This document shows positions 5,475 through 6,430 of a stretch of DNA of 6,430 nt, piece after piece; the first letter of the stretch is position 1; each line of letters starts with the position of its first letter. The stretch spans positions 1 through 6,430 of the forward strand of contig JASBUY010000403.1 in assembly GCA_030147645.1 (NCBI GenBank), read 5' to 3'. The DNA comes from Aquabacter sp. Lineage in GTDB: Bacteria; Pseudomonadota; Alphaproteobacteria; Rhizobiales; Xanthobacteraceae. The notes under the pieces were generated by a model. It was given only the letters and a program-made list of their open reading frames with translations. It was not told the DNA's origin and did not search any database. Position numbers and translations under genes: made by a program.

Positions 5475-6359
5475 ATGGCCCTTCCAACCCCCGTTCTCCA
5501 GCGCCCCACAGCCGCGTCGCAGCTCTCCGGTGCGGAGGCGATGGCGCACCTGAAAGACATCTCGGCCTGGCTGAAGGCCGACCGGCTCGCGCCCTATCTC
5601 GGACCGGGCCTGCTCGCGGGCGTGGACAGCGTGCCGCTCGGCCCCGAGGCCCTGGCGGCCGCGCTCAATCTGCGCCATCCCGCGCCGGGGCGCATCCGCA
5701 CCAATCTGTGGGCGGTCGCGCAATTCATCGAGCAGCGCCGCCACCGAAAGACGCTCGCCGCCTGGATGGGCGAGATCTTCGCGCCGCAGGTGGCGCCCTC
5801 CCCCTTCCAGACTTTCCTGGCCAGCCTGAAGCTCGGTCTCGTGGTGGACACCTGGTACGACGACAGCTTGCGGGCGGCCTTGTGCGCCTCGGGCCGCGCG
5901 GATTGGGGAGAAATCCAGGGCATTACGCGGGCGGGGGAGACGCGGGACATCTGGACCCGCGCCTATGACGCCACGGGCGCGCTTGCGGACCCGCAGGCCC
6001 CGTCGCACTGGACCACCTTGCTCTACAAGCCCCACGGCGCGGTGCGCCCGGCCCAAAACTTCCTGGTGGCGGACAGCGACTATGTGGAGGTGATGACGGA
6101 GATCGACATCCAGTCGCCGATTCCTCCGGAGGTGCGCGAGCGCCGCGCCTTCCGCGGCTTCCTGTTCCTCGGCTGCCGGTTCCACGACCAGATGCTGCGC
6201 ACCTATGCCCGGCAGATCATGAAACGCTCGCGTGGGCCGCATGTCGCGGTGATGGACGCCGCGCTTCTCACGCGCAACGAGGCCCGCTTCCTCGTCGAAC
6301 AGGAGATCACCCTGATCGACCTGCCGCTTCCGGCGGCGCTCGAAACGCTCATGGCGTGA
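5475..6359 (+). CDS. nif-associated SIR2-like domain protein
   Basis: The 294-residue product shows a Rossmann-type SIR2-like fold pattern: LGPGLLAG (42-49) as the nucleotide-binding glycine turn, VVDTWYDDSL (123-132) at the position of the usual TTNYD motif, YKPHG (184-188) in place of the K-L-H-G motif that carries the catalytic His, and RGFLFLGCRFHD (227-238) as the family's closing G-x-S/R-x-x-D-type block. The Asn of TTNYD is Trp (W127), so NAD hydrolysis or deacylation may be lost. SIR2-family proteins recur beside nifZ/nifT in alphaproteobacterial nif clusters with no established role. GAGGAGGA (5462-5469) fixes the start at ATG 5475; longer in-frame starts lie inside nifT. No signal peptide or membrane segment is evident. 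Family-level confidence is moderate to good; function is unknown. Confidence 0.78.
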   Translation: MALPTPVLQRPTAASQLSGAEAMAHLKDISAWLKADRLAPYLGPGLLAGVDSVPLGPEALAAALNLRHPAPGRIRTNLWAVAQFIEQRRHRKTLAAWMGEIFAPQVAPSPFQTFLASLKLGLVVDTWYDDSLRAALCASGRADWGEIQGITRAGETRDIWTRAYDATGALADPQAPSHWTTLLYKPHGAVRPAQNFLVADSDYVEVMTEIDIQSPIPPEVRERRAFRGFLFLGCRFHDQMLRTYARQIMKRSRGPHVAVMDAALLTRNEARFLVEQEITLIDLPLPAALETLMA

Positions 6360-6362
6360 GCC

Positions 6363-6430
6363 GTGGCGCGCGTCATCTTCTACGGAAAGCCCACATGCGG
6401 GGGAAATGCCCGCCAGCGGGCGCGGCTGAC
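6363..6430 (+). CDS. ArsC/Spx-like nitrogenase-associated protein (5' part)
   Basis: The first 22 codons from GTG 6363 read VARVIFYGKPTCGGNARQRARL and stay open to the window edge. This is the thioredoxin-fold N-terminus of the ArsC/Spx family, and the V-I-F-Y-x-K-P-x-C-x-x-N-A-R-Q form is typical of the 'nitrogenase-associated protein' branch encoded in nif clusters. C12 sits at the family's active-site position; the second Cys of a C-x-x-C pair is absent, with N15 there instead. It begins three bases after the SIR2-like gene stop, with no clear Shine-Dalgarno, so coupled translation is likely. The GTG start is chosen because it gives the family's short lead to the first strand. The rest lies outside the window. 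Confidence 0.78.
   Translation, partial: MARVIFYGKPTCGGNARQRARL

Overview
The window is a nitrogen-fixation (nif) regulatory and cofactor-biosynthesis segment of a GC-rich alphaproteobacterium. Every complete gene is on the + strand. The NifA sequence has the alphaproteobacterial oxygen-sensing cysteine signature, a FixK/FNR-type box lies upstream of nifA, and the N-terminus (MPMSDFYQVRVPR) closely resembles what I recall of Azorhizobium caulinodans NifA. I therefore infer Xanthobacteraceae (Azorhizobium/Xanthobacter-like). The sequence alone cannot settle the species.

Layout: (1) bases 1-51 look like the alanine-rich C-terminal tail of an unidentified upstream gene. (2) Bases 52-261 are the nifA control region, with a 20-bp tandem duplication and a perfect TTGAT-N4-ATCAA box. 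(3) nifA (262-2277) encodes the sigma-54 activator. (4) Bases 2278-2427 form a compact, complete NifA-dependent promoter: UAS (TGT-N10-ACA), IHF site, and -24/-12 element. The UAS lies in an inverted repeat that can form two competing hairpins just after the nifA stop. (5) A tightly packed operon follows: nifB, a 2[4Fe-4S] ferredoxin (fdxN type), an Fe-S leucine-rich-repeat-variant (LRV) protein, nifZ, nifT/fixU, a SIR2-like protein, and the first 22 codons of an ArsC/Spx-like nitrogenase-associated protein that runs off the window. Gaps between these genes are short (26, 7, 2, -4, 1 and 3 nt from nifB onward), which implies one transcript from the sigma-54 promoter.

How the genes work together: low oxygen probably raises nifA transcription through a FixK/FNR protein, and NifA protein is itself oxygen-sensitive through its cysteines. 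Active NifA binds the UAS and, with IHF bending the DNA, activates sigma-54 polymerase at nifB. NifB makes the NifB-co precursor of FeMo-co, the ferredoxin plausibly supplies its electrons, and NifZ assists P-cluster maturation of the MoFe protein. NifT, the LRV protein, the SIR2-like protein and the ArsC-like protein are recurrent nif-cluster companions with poorly defined roles. The SIR2-like protein, which appears to lack the family's NAD-binding Asn, and the LRV Fe-S protein are the least understood parts of the window. Nothing else (tRNA, rRNA, CRISPR, insertion sequence) was seen.
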